Of a DNA stretch of 64,000 bases, positions 1 through 12,124 are shown piece by piece. Under the pieces are notes generated by a model. It searched no databases, had not been told where the DNA came from, and saw only the letters and a list, made by a program, of their open reading frames with translations. A program made the position numbers and the translations under genes. Position 1 is the stretch's first letter; the number at the start of each line of letters is the position of its first letter. Source of the DNA: Corticium candelabrum (Eukaryota > Porifera > Homoscleromorpha > Homosclerophorida > Plakinidae); NCBI RefSeq assembly GCF_963422355.1, contig NC_085085.1, positions 11,401,985-11,465,984 of the forward strand, in the 5' to 3' direction.

Positions 1-242
1 GCACGCTAGCGAACTACCTCCTCTGTGCCAGAGATGTACGAAACATGAATGTCACTCTAGTGCAGATCTGCAAATAGTACAATGTCTTTCAACAGTAAAC
101 AACGTCACTAAATGGAAAAAATTACGATATTCTAATCGTTGCATCAGCTGTCACGTACATACAAGAACTAGAGATACAAAAGCAAACAATTGCTGTAAAA
201 GTAAACATAAATTGTTGTCTACATATTTCTTGTCTCAAACAG

Positions 243-3200
243 TTACGACGCCTGGGATGCTTCCGTCAATTCTTCGCAAAATTTCTCTGCTGTTGGTCTT
301 TCTGTAGGCTCGTTGTTCCAACACAAATCAGCGAGGTCTTGCCATCTAACCGCTAATGATTTTATAGTCTTCTCACTGCCTAAAAGCTCATAATTTCCTG
401 ACAGCTGGATTATGCTTCTTGGTCGCAGCTCACCACTCTCCACCTTGTTTATAAAGTCCCTAACTGATCCAATCGAACTTGTTTTGTCTGCGTCATAAGC
501 ACGACGACCATTCCATATTTCCGTCAGTATAATCCCTAGACTGTAGATGTCAGCCGATTCGTCGTACAAATAATGTAAGAGAACTTCAGGAGCCACGTAT
601 GTAACATCGCTGTGAAAGGGACCGTCGAGGTTGGATGTTAAAGGCCACAACGGTTTGCTGAATGGAGGAGGAACAAGTTTAATCGCACCATCGGAAGAAA
701 TCTGTCACAAGCGTATTGACACAATAACATTGCTAACAAAACAAACTAGTTTTTACCTTTAGATCGTCCGTTTTGAAGCCACCGAAAACAATTGCACGAT
801 CGTGCAAGAAAGAAATAGCATTTGTGAGTTGAAGAGCCATCTCATTGACTCTCTCGACTTTTCTTGAACCTCGTTCGTCTCTCAAAAATATCTCATTTGA
901 AGCTTGGAATTTGAAACATTGCTCAAAAAGCAAGCCGATAGTCGAATTTTCCGGCCCGAGCAGCACGGATCCATAAACTTTGACGATATTTTCATGTCTG
1001 AGTTGAAAGCTGTAATTAAATTAAAAATTTGTAAAGCATACAAGCTATATTGGAACTGTCATGTTTACTTGTTTAAAACCACTGTCAGTAATTTCTGCAT
1101 TTCAGCTGTTGATGTAGACTTTAGATTGGCGATTTCTTCAACTACTACATTTTCGTTAAGCCTTTCGGTAAGCGTTGAGCGTTGCAGACGTGCATCGAAA
1201 ACCTTGTCTTCTGATGGTGATGTTGTGGTCGACGTTTCACTGGAGTTTGAGCGTAATAGTGTGAGCGAATCTTTCTGCCATTTGTGAACGTCTAGTTTGA
1301 TGACTTTGACTGCTAAATGGTTCCAAATATCGGTTGTTTCATCGAGTAATCGCTTATATTCCTGTACGTGTTCTTCGTCTTGTTGTGCTAACATGTTTAG
1401 ATCTGCAAGGTCTCTCGCAAGTTTTTTGGGAATGTCATGAAGTAACATGTTTACAGAAGAATCATTGTCCGATAGCAAATTTTCCAACAGCTTGATCAAT
1501 TTCAAGTTGTTGTCACGAATCAAATCACTAAAGAATTTTTCAAAAGTTTTTGTTACTTGCTGCACAAACAACAGTTTGCTGTAGAAGTCATCTATGAAGT
1601 AAGTGGGTACAATCTTATAAAAATCATAAGTACCCAGAGTAGGCAAAAGTATAAGGATGCCGACAAAGTTGAATGGCAGTAGCAACACAGAAGACAATGT
1701 AAACAATAATTTTTTTAACATCGTAGAATTGCTTGAACAACTCTGGTTGCAACGGCATGCAATAGCCTGCTGTGTACTATAAACGGTAGCCAAGTCATGA
1801 AGATGCAATCCAACTTCAGAACATGCCTTTGTCACTTCCAGTTCGTTTTCGCACCAAATCTTAAGCTCGGCGTATTCAGAACGATTTGTTATTGCGTCGA
1901 GAAGAGATTCAGCAACAAAGAAACCTACACATTTCTCTTGAACAGATAACGTGAAGTCTCCTTGGTATTTAGATTGCTTTTCGGCCATCTTTTTGATCGT
2001 ATTTCTTAATTCTCCTGACTTGTAACAAGTTTCCAAAGATTGAGAAAAACTGGCTATTTTGAATTTTAGGTCGTTTACCATGCTGCCTAATTTTCCGTTG
2101 TCATAATAGTCCTTTCGTTGCCGCTCTAGGCGTCGCCAATCTCGTTGCCATTTGGCCCCTCGTTTTGCTGCGGGCATGTTGAAACTGCGTAAAGTGCGAG
2201 AAACAGCGTCAGAAATTAATAGCAGAAGATTAAAACATGACCTAATAAACATATGAAAATAATTGAATAAGAAAGTATCATAATACAGTAACAGTTCATA
2301 TACTTTGCGGTTTCCATAATTATGTTCTCAACTCCGTTGGCGAGTATATCTGCAATTCCTTTACACAACTCTTCAATGTTTGGGTGAACTACTCCCACCG
2401 CTAAATATAGCGCTGATAACTTGGAAGAAACAGTCACTAATTGATGTTCTTGAAATCCAGGCCATAGCTTTGCTAGTTGCTGCAACAGTACTTCTCGAAC
2501 ATTCTGCACTTGGTTGCTCTCAAGAACTTGATCCCATTTGTTTGCGACAAAGAGAGCCGAACCGGCAATGGCAAAGCTGTGAGATTCTTCTACAAATGCT
2601 TCTACAAGTCCTCCTGCCTTTTCACAAAAATTTGTTATCCATGTTACTAACTTAATTAATCGCTTTTTATTAATTAAGTAAGTTAAGTTAAGAAACAATG
2701 CAATGTTTAGTAGCTGTGCTTGTAATTGCAACAGTTGAACTTTGGAGCAAGTGCGCTAATCAAAGTAAATCATGAAAGCTTGCACTCTATAGATCGCAAG
2801 CTATCGTAAAAGGTTGATTACTCTCCGGCGTGGTCGTGTCATACGGAAACCGGGCACGATGGTGCGAGAAGGATCTGTTACGAGGCTAATGCGGAGGTGG
2901 TTTGAAGTAAATTCAATGCGCATTGGAGGCTGCACACGGCACCACGCCTACCCAATTCGTAATGGTAGGCAGCAGTATAGGTCTACGTTCCCTCTCTATC
3001 CTGTGCTTATGAAATATAGATAAATGAACTGTAACTAGCTAGAGACAGAGAACTATCTTCGCGAAGAGACTGCCCCACGTGCACGACGCAGGGTCTAACG
3101 CACGTTACAACGGTAGACGTGTATATGACGTTTGTACGTAAATTGCGTTCACTAAAAATATATAAAACGGGTCAATACGCAGTGACTGCGCATCCAAGTC

Positions 3201-6199
3201 AAAATAGATCGAATGCGGTTAAAATGCGCTTCAAAGTGTGAAAAGGCCTTCTGGCGCGGATCCAGGACTTGCGTGACTGAAGGGGCAACTACCTGCTCGG
3301 CAAAACCTGCTTGGCACACAAACGGAGCCAAATTTCTCTATCGACATATACTTTTCAGACGCTTACTACAGATTTAATACCAACTTTGACATGCTAAATA
3401 TTATTGTAAACTGAAAGCAGGCTACTTATAATTATCTGTAGTTGGTTTTTCTAGGTCTTAAAATTAATAAATAAATATAATTTTAAAAGTGGATTGCTAG
3501 CAGCATTTTTTGGGCTCAGCATCGGTTATAATCTAAGCAGTTGTAACTTGTGCCACCAGAAAATGAGCATTATTCTGTGTAAACGTTAGGAAACCCACTC
3601 TTTCAGCATTTTGTAATGTCGTTGTTAATGTAGCCGGCAGTGTTTCACCTGCAGCTGGCAGCGTTCCACCTGCAGCTTTTGCTATGCTCCACTCCTGCTT
3701 CCACATTTTTACTAATTGGGAGAACTTCCGAAGTAACGGTAAGGCAGATGGGTCAAAGACTGTACAGAGGTCTTCAATATTCTCGTCTGTCAGAGCCGAG
3801 AGGCGAGATGGCAGAAACGAATGACCATGACCGGCACTCTTTGCCTGTGTGACGTTTCAGGTCGTCTGAAGGGGGCACGTGCCCCAGCGCCCCGTCTAGA
3901 TCTGCCACTGGTCTTTAGTTGAAGTGAAAGCTGGTTATCTAGATGACTGCATGTACTATTCAAGTAGCAAGATGATCTAGCAACTTTATTTATTAAATAG
4001 GTAATTATTTATTTCAATTAATATTACACATACTTGGGAAGCTTCTTCACTTGATTTTTCAGACGGGTCCAAAACATGCACAACTCCGCAATGCGTACTG
4101 TGACGGCAATGCTCCAGTAGATTCGCTCTAGCCGCCAAATCCCTTTTTGCTGTTACTCCAGGACTGTCCACGAGCACAATATCCTAATTCAATTGCAAAT
4201 TAAACGTAATATGAAAGCAATGACATTAAACTCATCCATAACTAACCCAAATATATTTACATTTATAAATTTCAAACCTTAAAAGTACAATAATTATGTA
4301 TTACATGTATATATGTCAATTATATGATTAATCTAAATCAAGATGGCTTTTCTTGCAGTGCGTTTCCTACACACGATTTTGCAATTGCATAGTAAAAGAA
4401 AGTCTTTGCAATAATTTCTATTTCAACTGCAAAAATTTGTCTAACTATAAAACTGCTTTGTTATGGCTTTTAAATTATTCTTTGTATTTGTACACTACTG
4501 TCTGTTCCCCATAAGTGTGAACTTTGAAAATCATCAATGTCTCCGCTGTTTTTTGGAATTCCGAGATGATCTCGGTATCGTTAGAAACCGCTAGGTCTGG
4601 CATTTCTGTTTATCAAATTATCTAAGCCTTTCCTAGGAACAAAACGGAAGGATAATACTTTTGCATATCAAAGACAAACGGGTGGAGCAATGATTATTAT
4701 CCAATTATCATGTAAGACCAACGAATCAGCAACTGGAACCATTTAAAATAATTGGTGTAACATGGTCCAACTGGAGCAGCTCCTAGCGCTCTAATGAGCA
4801 CACCTGGTGTGACCTATACTTCATTACTCACTTCCGAGTTCACACTTACGGGAAATAGGCAAAAAATAGAGAAGAGGATATAACATTATATCATAGCTAG
4901 CTAGTCTCGCATGACCAGACACTCGGCGTATGTCACGGACAGCAGTCCGTTCCGTTCCGTAACGTCTGCGTCATTGCGTCCAACGTTGAAGCACAGTGAT
5001 CAGTGCCCCACAGTCCGGCTTCCGTCATCTTGCGACAGAGGCATTAACTCAACATACCTAACTTGTTTACTTGACCACGAAAAGGCAACTCTGTTGTTGT
5101 GTTTGCTGTGGCGCTAGCAAATTTGAAGAAAAAACGGACCGGTAGAAATGCACGTCCTTTGTCACAGTCTTCTGCCATTATACAAGACACTCATATTTAA
5201 ACCAAATTTTAATTTGAATATTCGCAACAGCCGTAATTAGTTATCTATTTGCTTTACCGCTAAAACGGAAACGACTTTCGGTTTGTCGCTGGGATGGAAC
5301 TGGAAATTATCCTTGCGACACCTGGCCGCATGGTCATGTCACGTAGCATAAAAGCATTCACTGCATGTATGACTAGCCTCGCCCTAGACGTAGTGCGGAT
5401 GCGCTGCCATCACAACTACGTCTGGTTCGGTACCGCCTTTCTGGGCGGGAGTAAGTATGTAATCAAATTCTTCAGCGCGTGTCATACTAGTGATATTAGC
5501 TAAGAACTGAGCTTTCGATTGGGCTTTAGCGTTGTTCTAGCCTCTGTACTTGTCGACATTGTGATTATAGACCGCTGTCAAGCGTTGTTAAGAGATTGCA
5601 GCTACGCTATCTAGAGAGTGTATCTGTGAAATAGCAGATCAGAAATAGCACTTGCAGTGCATGATACGCCTTTGAACGCGTACACAGGTTCCCAGTTAAA
5701 GCCGCAATGCGTCATATGCATAGGCGTAGAAAGTTTGGTGAGATTGGGGAGGCCAAACGCCAAATTGAGGGTCTAATCGCCGCATTGATACAGCTTTGGA
5801 GGCTAAATATTGGGTGGGTCAAGGCTCCCTCGGGCCCCCGGTTCCTACGCCTATGATATGCCTCTACTGCAATGCATCGGATTGCCGCCTGCGTTCTGCA
5901 CGCTAATTAGCGAAAATCCCACGCTGCAGTCGTTCCCTGTAGTCTACTACGCCGGCAAAGTACACCTTTAACTGACACTAATCATGTCCATGATTAGCGC
6001 TGACCACAAGGAGCAGTACGGAACCAGACGTAGTGGTAATGGCAGCGCATCCGGGGCTGCAATTCACACTGCGTCTGGGACGAGGCTATGCCGCTGTCTG
6101 TTAAAGTGTGCGAACGCAACGTTACGGAACGAAACGGCCTGCTGTCCGTCACATGCATATTGTGAACAAGGCTTTACAAGCTCCCCATACACACACACT

Positions 6200-6265
<66 letters not shown>

Positions 6266-6989
6266 GTGTGTGCGCGCGCGCGTGCGTGCGTGTGTTAATT
6301 TGTCTGGAAAAATCAGCTAGTCGTGCATATGCGGAATAATGCAACTACAGTAGATATAGCTGACCTGAAGAAAGTCTAAATGCAGCAGCACTTCCACTTT
6401 AAAGCAAACTTCTTTGTCTCTATTTGCATCTTTCGCGTGTTTTGATGAAGCTCGTCCTTTGAGAATGTAATTTTGAAACAGTGATCGATCGTCGTCGTCG
6501 CGCAAGTTTAGCTTTCGCTCTCTCAAATTGTCTCCTTCTCTGAGATGTATGATTGCAGCTTTCTCGTCCTTTCTTTCTGTATAATATATTTCGCACAGAA
6601 CTGAAGTGGTAGAATCATGCCCAACGGGAAGTATTTCTTCTCCCAGAAGAACATTTAACATCGAGCTTTTCCCCGCAGATGTGCAACCTGTCAAAGTCAT
6701 TATTAATTGAAATGTTGCTCTAACATCTAAGTATTAATTGAATCGTAAAACAAGAGAGAGTCTTACCACAAACAAGTAACTTTGGTACTTCTTTTCCAAT
6801 TTTTTCTCTGATCATTTCGAATGTGGCTTGATCAATCCAATTTTCACTTTCAGAAATCTTTAGTTTATCCAACCAACGCTTCACATCTCTTCTGTTGAGA
6901 AAGGACTCTAGTTTGTCAATGAGAGGGAGCATCCATTCTTGTAAGCGAGTTCGCTTTTCTTTGAATCTTCCCAGCGCTGACGCCAAAGG
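243..6989 (-). CDS. Copy A: dynamin-like GTPase fused to a C-terminal pseudokinase (7 exons seen)
   Basis: Predicted exons on the minus strand are 6989-6767, 6687-6365, 4183-4034, 2617-2304, 2241-1069, 1009-757 and 701-243. All introns are GT-AG with phases 1,0,0,2,2,0, giving about 964 residues and ending in TAA. The G1 P-loop GCTSAGKSS (about residues 75-83) spans the first splice. G3 DSPG is near 188 and G4 NKWD near 258, as in dynamin-family GTPases that bind and hydrolyse GTP and remodel membranes. A helical region follows, then a hydrophobic stretch at about 514-541 that could insert in a membrane as in mitofusin/BDLP-type proteins. The C-terminus aligns with the kinase of copy C but lacks the Gly loop and VAIK Lys. 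HRD is FGG (803-805), the loop Asn is Asp, and DFG is PPP (about 823-825). APE, the ADIYSLG helix and the RPT Arg remain. The first exon opens at an acceptor in phase 0, so an upstream start exon is missing. Function is inferred. Confidence 0.85.
2618..4033 (-). other. Intron 3 of copy A, no internal gene seen
   Basis: This non-coding stretch lies between the G3 exon and the G4 exon. It matches the equivalent intron of copy B (30569-31915) along most of its length, with small indels. Short reading frames inside it are not conserved in frame between the two copies. Confidence 0.6.
4930..6157. mobile_element. TIR element (MITE-like) in intron 2 of copy A
   Basis: The left end at about 4930 (TGTCACGGACAGCAG...) and the right end at about 6157 are inverted copies over roughly 45 bp, including a shared CCGTTCCGTAACG-type segment. 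There is no transposase inside. The same left end is present in copy B at about 32439-32475, but the rest is missing there and a CT microsatellite follows directly. The element therefore predates the duplication and was later deleted in B. Confidence 0.65.
5712..5860. mobile_element. Small nested TIR element with TAGGCGTAG-type ends
   Basis: The ends TCATATGCATAGGCGTAG and CTACGCCTATGATATG are inverted and imperfect, about 150 bp apart, with a C-rich inner edge (CGGGCCCCCGG). It lies inside the larger TIR element and looks like a nested MITE. No coding capacity is seen. Confidence 0.4.
6204..6295. repeat. (TG)n microsatellite with CG-rich end
   Basis: A TG dinucleotide run of roughly 60-70 bp passes into TGCG/CGTG units. 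It lies in intron 2 of copy A. At the matching place copy B has mainly (CT)n with only a short TG tail. Confidence 0.97.
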
Positions 6990-8090
6990 CTACAAAATGC
7001 AATAAAAGGCAAGCAATTATCTTAGCTAACAGTAGTGCTTGCAACACAGTTATGAGCAACTGTAAACAATATAATTTTACCAACGTAGAAGTGTATGTTA
7101 CGTAAATTGGAGTTGTGTAATGAGATAAGTAATAACACCATCGCGTATATAGTTTGCAACATGCAACGTATGACTAAATAATAACGTCTCGCATAAACTG
7201 CTATATAAAGAAAATTTTTTGTTCTAATATAAAATGCATGCATTATCGAAGCACAGTAATTTTTTAAAACAATGCCGCTCAGATTATATAGCTAAGAGAA
7301 AGACCTCAAAGAGAAAAAACGGAAAGATTTGACCTGCTTGTAGATATGCGTGTTATGTATATATCGCTCTACTATATAGCTAAATGGCTGGTATTGCATG
7401 TGATTTTGGGCCCTTGCGCGAGCGTGTGCATGAAAGTGCTTTCACCAAATTCTCCAAAAGGGTGCCGGGCCACGGGACCTTGTATTCCAGGTCGAAACCT
7501 TGCTCCTGGAAAGTAGAGTCTTCAATCTGATATCGGACGCTAGGCCACTTCTATATACGCATACCAAACAAAAATTCCTTTCATCTAAAGGCATGAATGT
7601 AGGGAATAGTAACACATATAAAGAAGACGCGTTAGATTAGGCTTAATCGTTTGACGTTTTGATTGCCGTTTACGTCAACAATTTACAACTTTCGCAGCTG
7701 TTCTCATAAATCGGACACACTATAGCTCTAATAAATTATCGAACAGCCGTCGGTTTGTGCTGTCAGTGATGCCAAAGTTAGCTTACTGTTTGTGCACCTT
7801 TAATTTAAATAACAGATATAAATCTCTCTCCTATATTCTAGCAGACATCAATAAGGAATTTCTACTTCTCCTAGCAAATGTCAACCAGTAAATGTGTTAA
7901 TAAATTTCATCTTATCTAAATAAATGTGTACAATAATACCATCACAGAGGATATAGATATCGTGATTCTATAAATGTGCCCTCTATTAGAGAAATATAAT
8001 CTACAGCATATACCTAACCACAGAGCTGTGTGAGTCTCTACTACTAACGACCGACTACCAAAATATCGCCCTATTAGAGAAATACAATCT
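6990..8090. other. 5' flank of copy A, no gene seen
   Basis: About 1.1 kb upstream of the first recognised exon is collinear with 33323-34410 upstream of copy B. The missing first exon and promoter of the GTPase gene are probably here, but no start exon could be chosen. Open frames here are short and AT-rich. Confidence 0.5.
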
Positions 8091-8117
8091 ATAGTGTATA
8101 CTAACAAAATTGTGTAC

Positions 8118-8278
8118 ATGTCTCAGCGATTCAATGCGAATGGAGCCTCCAAGCCCGACCTGCAACAGCAGGCTAAAACATCGGACTCAAGGGATTCTCT
8201 CGACTGTGCAAAGCACCGCAATGTTCAACTCATCTCCGAAGCCAGAGACCTGGAGATGGCACAACGGATACAACGTAC
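8118..8278 (+). CDS. Possible first exon of an unrecognised gene, copy A
   Basis: An ATG-started frame beginning MSQRFNAN and rich in charged residues (…ARDLEMAQRIQ) runs up to a GTACGT donor-like site. The copy at 34435 has the same frame, MSQRFNAN included. Just downstream another frame is open in both copies (VSWTIPRSV). Splicing or a frameshift would be needed to join them. The two copies are so similar that an open frame alone is weak evidence. I do not recognise a family. Confidence 0.3.
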
Positions 8279-8639
8279 GTACTAGTCAAACTAGGCGATA
8301 TCCAACACTGTGCGGTGTCGTGGACAATTCCGCGCAGCGTCGATTGGAGTTGCAAAGAAGCCGATGCCTCATTGCAAGCTAAAGTGGTCAAAGATATTCA
8401 AAAAACTTACAATATCACCTAGCCACTCTCAAAAGGTTTCGAAAATGTTTCGCACATGCGCCTCTAGCTTCACGCATCGCCACCCCATTGAATGAGTGAG
8501 ACAGCGAACGAGAACGAGCTACTAACGACGCAAACCTCCAAGGTTTTGGTAGCGCGTGGGGCGTTCTCGAGTGTGTAAGTTGTGTGGCTAATGTTGTGAG
8601 CTATCGCGTTGACAATTGATGATGTTCCCTAAGCTTCAT

Positions 8640-11255
8640 AGTGCGTCCTTACCAGTTAATTCAACCGACGCAACTACTTCAACAGTTCGTCATTGTAGCA
8701 GAAGAAACTGGCTGTTAGAACCAAAGGTCAACATCCCCTTAACCTCATGCGGCTTACGTTACCTTCTGCAGCAACTGTTTACTACGGAAAGCAGCTCTGC
8801 TTGGTTTAGTGGGTATCACGGACCTGGTCAACAATACCTTCTTATAGTACTTTCGCTCTCTTCAGGTGAGCTTCTCAGTCTATCAATTGTCATGAATGAT
8901 TAGCGCTTGTACCGAAAAAGCCGGATTGATAACCGACGTTCCACTGTAGGTCGTTATAGCTATGCGATGAATGACGTTTAGAAGTGAAGGCGCGGCGCCT
9001 AAAAGTTGCCTGTTTCTTCTGTACTTTGCACATTCTGAACGGCCAACAAGCTGATTTGCAGTAGTTGGTGTATTATCTCCACTTGGGTTTCGCGGCAGTT
9101 AGTTCCGCGATGGTTGCAATTAACACGTTTGATGGATTTTAGGGCGTTGGACGGTCGACTACAACTGAGTTGTAGACACTCAAACAAGTTTCACCTAGAA
9201 GCTCAGTAGCAAATGTTAGGGTCATAGTTAGTAGAAGTTGCCAACCCAGTCAAAAGACTCATTTACTGCATCCTTTGAGGAAAGAGAGACAATTGTGTCT
9301 GAGTTTATTGCCAAAGGATTTACGCAAATGCTCATCCTAAACTTAAGCCTGCAACATAATGGTCCCTAATGTTTCCACTCACCAAATACATGCAACTTCC
9401 TCAGATTTGAACCACGCACGCACGCACACACGCACGCACGCACGCACTATCTTTTCGATCGTTAATGCACAAAAAGCAAACTAACAAGTGCAATCAGTCC
9501 CACTACTACAGTAAAACCTGTACTAAGTAACCGCCTGTGGGACCCAGGGTATTGGTCGCTTTGGACAGGTGGCCGCTTAGTAGAGGAAGCCTGGTGCTTC
9601 CGCACACCTATAGCCCTGCATGCCAGACCACCACGACACGGTACTTACAAAGTCCTTAACGTCTCGTTTCTTGTTTCTTGCACTGTACATACTGTATTTC
9701 GTCCATGTGGTTACAGACTGTCTAATCAAAGCTAGCTACTGTAACAGGGAAAAGAAACCGGATAGAGTTTGCAGCTGCCTGGCTTCAAACTCATCTTCTG
9801 CACCACACTTTCCAGCTTTGCAACCAAATCCAGCATTTTCTGATCATTTTTGATGAGTGAAAACTGGAATAGGTCGTCCACGAGCTCTACGGCTTGTTTG
9901 TAAGTTTAAACTCAAATTTGAGGTGGATCATAATCATCATCATCTTCAGTGTCACTTGTGTCAATGCCATGTTGTCCAGCGTCAACGACATCCTCTCTGT
10001 CTCGATCCTCACACCGCCTCTTTGCTTGATGTAGGAGATCTTTTTGCCACTCGTCTCCAAATACAAGTGTACCACACGTTATTCGGCAACACCTCTGAGA
10101 GGTGACAGCCGTGTTGGAATGTGTAATCAAGAAGAAAAAGGTGTACACGTGAACATTGTGATCGCTTAGAAGAGGTGTTAATTGCTGTAGGGCCTTTGGA
10201 TTGGCGGTGGTTGGTCGCGTTGAGCAGGTGGATGCGGTCGCTAAAGCCAGGTGGAAACTGAGAGGAGGTCGGTGGTACAGGTTTCAGAGTACTTCCTAAG
10301 AACTGTTTATCTAGAGTCAGTCTAGCATCAATTTGTTCTTCCACAGACAAAAAAGACTGACAATTGTCCAATTTAATTGCAAACTGACCGACTGAGAGTA
10401 ATTTTGTTGTGTAATTGAGGCAGCTTTCTTCGCGATGATCTTCAACGTTCGCAAGCTTTGAGCTGACCAGAAACCAAGAGACGCAACCACTAGGGGCTAG
10501 AACAGTGCCTCGACTAAGGTCACATCATCATCGTGTTTCTTATCTTTTTCTTTCTCCCCAACACCAGCCGCTGTCGCTCCAGAGTAGGGCTGCTACATTT
10601 ATAAATTTTGGGCACAATGACGTGCGTACTGTTGAATCAAAATTTGCAAGACATCCAAAAAGGATGGATGAAAGATATTATTAGCATGGCTTCTTGTAGT
10701 TGGAAGTACAGCAGCCATGCTCCAGTTTACAGCTGCTAGAGGAGGTAGCGGAATAATAAATCTCTCAAAGATTTTTGCGTCTATATAGCTATAGAGCTCG
10801 TCTTTCACATTCCAAAAGTGATCCCGAATTTGTCCAAGACAAGATTACAGAGAGATCAAACTGCATTTGGAGAAACGTAGACCCATGCAGGGCTATTCAG
10901 GCTCTGTAGATACGCAGTAACAAATTCCTCTCCGCCCATGATCATGGGTTTGCCCGAAGCCAAGAACCGACATGAGAAGAAGCTATAGACTAGCGAGCTT
11001 GATGTCTGAGACTGCTGCTAGGCTAATACTACAAGTAGACAAAACGAATCTTCAGGTTTCTCTTTGGGTAACCGGCGATTTGAGACATAAGCAACTTGTA
11101 GCACTGACATGGTTCTTTCTAGCATCGAGCATATCTAGTTACTACAGCGAACGAATTGTGCGTGAACAAAATAGAGGCCGTGAACAAAACAGGGGATGTA
11201 CAACGCCAATTGTCTTTACATGGTACGTCAAAGCAACTCGCAAAGGTAGTTGAAC
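8640..11255. other. Segment present in copy A block only; decayed, unrecognised frames
   Basis: The duplicated blocks diverge here: copy B has only about 400 bp (34985-35390) in place of 2.6 kb. Contents are an (ACGC)n-like tract (about 9413-9447), a Tigger/pogo-like end CAGTAAAACCTGTAC at about 9510, and two unrecognised minus-strand frames (about 10371-9912, frameshifted with an acidic tail; about 10970-10600 with several stops). These look like remains of inserted elements, but I could not assign a transposase. Confidence 0.45.
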
Positions 11256-11263
11256 ATGCAACG

Positions 11264-11551
11264 CTAACAAACCGGTCTTACAGCTTTTGCTGGAATGAAA
11301 TTTCCACTATCACTGAGACGCTGCAAGAAAGCTTCGATATATTGTGAGCGTCCATCATCAGAGATCGTATCAAATGTAATGCCTAGCTTCTTGCAAAGAC
11401 GGACAAGCTCTCTGGTTTTCATTTGCATTACACGATTTGGATCTGTGAGTAGCACAGCCTCTGCAAACAAACAATGAGAGCACCAGCAAGATGGACTAGG
11501 TGTGTTTATACCTGTTGTAGCTTGATCAACTGATTCACCACTAGCTGCCAT
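11264..11551 (-). CDS. Small SAP-like gene, copy A, minus member of a divergent pair
   Basis: The ATG is at 11551. Exon 1 is 11551-11512, then a 51-bp GT-AG intron (11511-11461), then exon 2 from 11460. The intron is supported by copy B, where reading through it meets a stop. Exon 2 carries an ELVRLCKKLGI motif followed by a charged turn and YIEAFLQRL, which resembles a SAP-type helix-turn-helix (usually DNA or chromatin binding). It ends either at a GTAAGA donor at 11281, conserved in both copies, with more exons beyond, or by read-through to TAG at 11264. It is divergent with the gene at 11860, about 310 bp away, so a shared promoter is likely. The fold is inferred from pattern only. Confidence 0.55.
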   Translation of the reverse strand: MAASGESVDQATTGINTPSPSCWCSHCLFAEAVLLTDPNRVMQMKTRELVRLCKKLGITFDTISDDGRSQYIEAFLQRLSDSGNFIPAKAVRPVC

Positions 11552-11859
11552 TGCACTTGCCGTGTTGACTGCGGCGCACTCTCTAGGTCAACTGATACTG
11601 CTATACCGTTTGCTCAACCTGGAGACTCATTAGACTATCTAAAATGATTTGCATAGTTAGTGCCTAGGCTACTCAGTCGGTATCTGATTACAGTGGTAAA
11701 CAACTTCGTTTTAGACATCCAACTTTACTCCAATTGAAGTGTACGCAGTAGCAAAATGTGTACGACGTACCTGGCAACAGAAATGAAACATGAATGCAAA
11801 ACAACTCGAAGTCAATTGCGCAAGCGCACTGTTAAATTCGGCGAAACTCAGCGTGATCG

Positions 11860-12069
11860 ATGTCTACAGCAAAGCGTGGCAGGCGCGAAATGGATACGTC
11901 GACACCACATCTGCCATCTGTTCGAGATGTGTTGACGATGGGGTTCGAACATCTTATTTTCTTGTGTGACGATCTCGGTCTGCATGGAGACTTCGAAAGG
12001 CGGATTCAGTGTCTGGAAGCTGTGTTGGAGCATTATCGCAGCAAGGGTTGGATCGAACAAGAAGAATCA
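11860..12069 (+). CDS. Small SAP-like gene, copy A, plus member of the pair (first exon)
   Basis: The exon encodes 70 residues from ATG 11860 to a strong GTAAGT donor at 12070 (phase 0). The C-terminal half reads LIFLCDDLGLHGDF followed by a helix CLEAVLEHYRSKGW. This LCxxLGL pattern echoes the minus-strand partner, so the two genes may be related to each other. Copy B (36049-36228) is similar and has a donor at the same position. A 2.3-kb foldback element begins 55 bp downstream, inside the presumed intron, and no second exon was found, so the gene may be truncated. Function is unknown. Confidence 0.5.
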
Positions 12070-12124
12070 GTAAGTGTATAGACTTGTTGCTATTCATGCT
12101 GTAGTTTGCAATGGCCATGCAATA

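Noticed and set aside
904..1287. Plus-strand open frame over the copy A kinase-side exons
   Set aside because: It is antisense to the spliced exons 5 and 6 of copy A, which have family motifs and conserved splice sites.
5984..6320. Frames ending in Val-Cys strings
   Set aside because: The C-terminal part is only the (TG)n microsatellite read as protein, and the rest lies in an intron.
9887..10371. Minus-strand frames with Cys/His spacing that might be a transposase zinc finger
   Set aside because: The Cys/His order does not fit piggyBac or THAP patterns, and the frame changes midway. Left as unrecognised.
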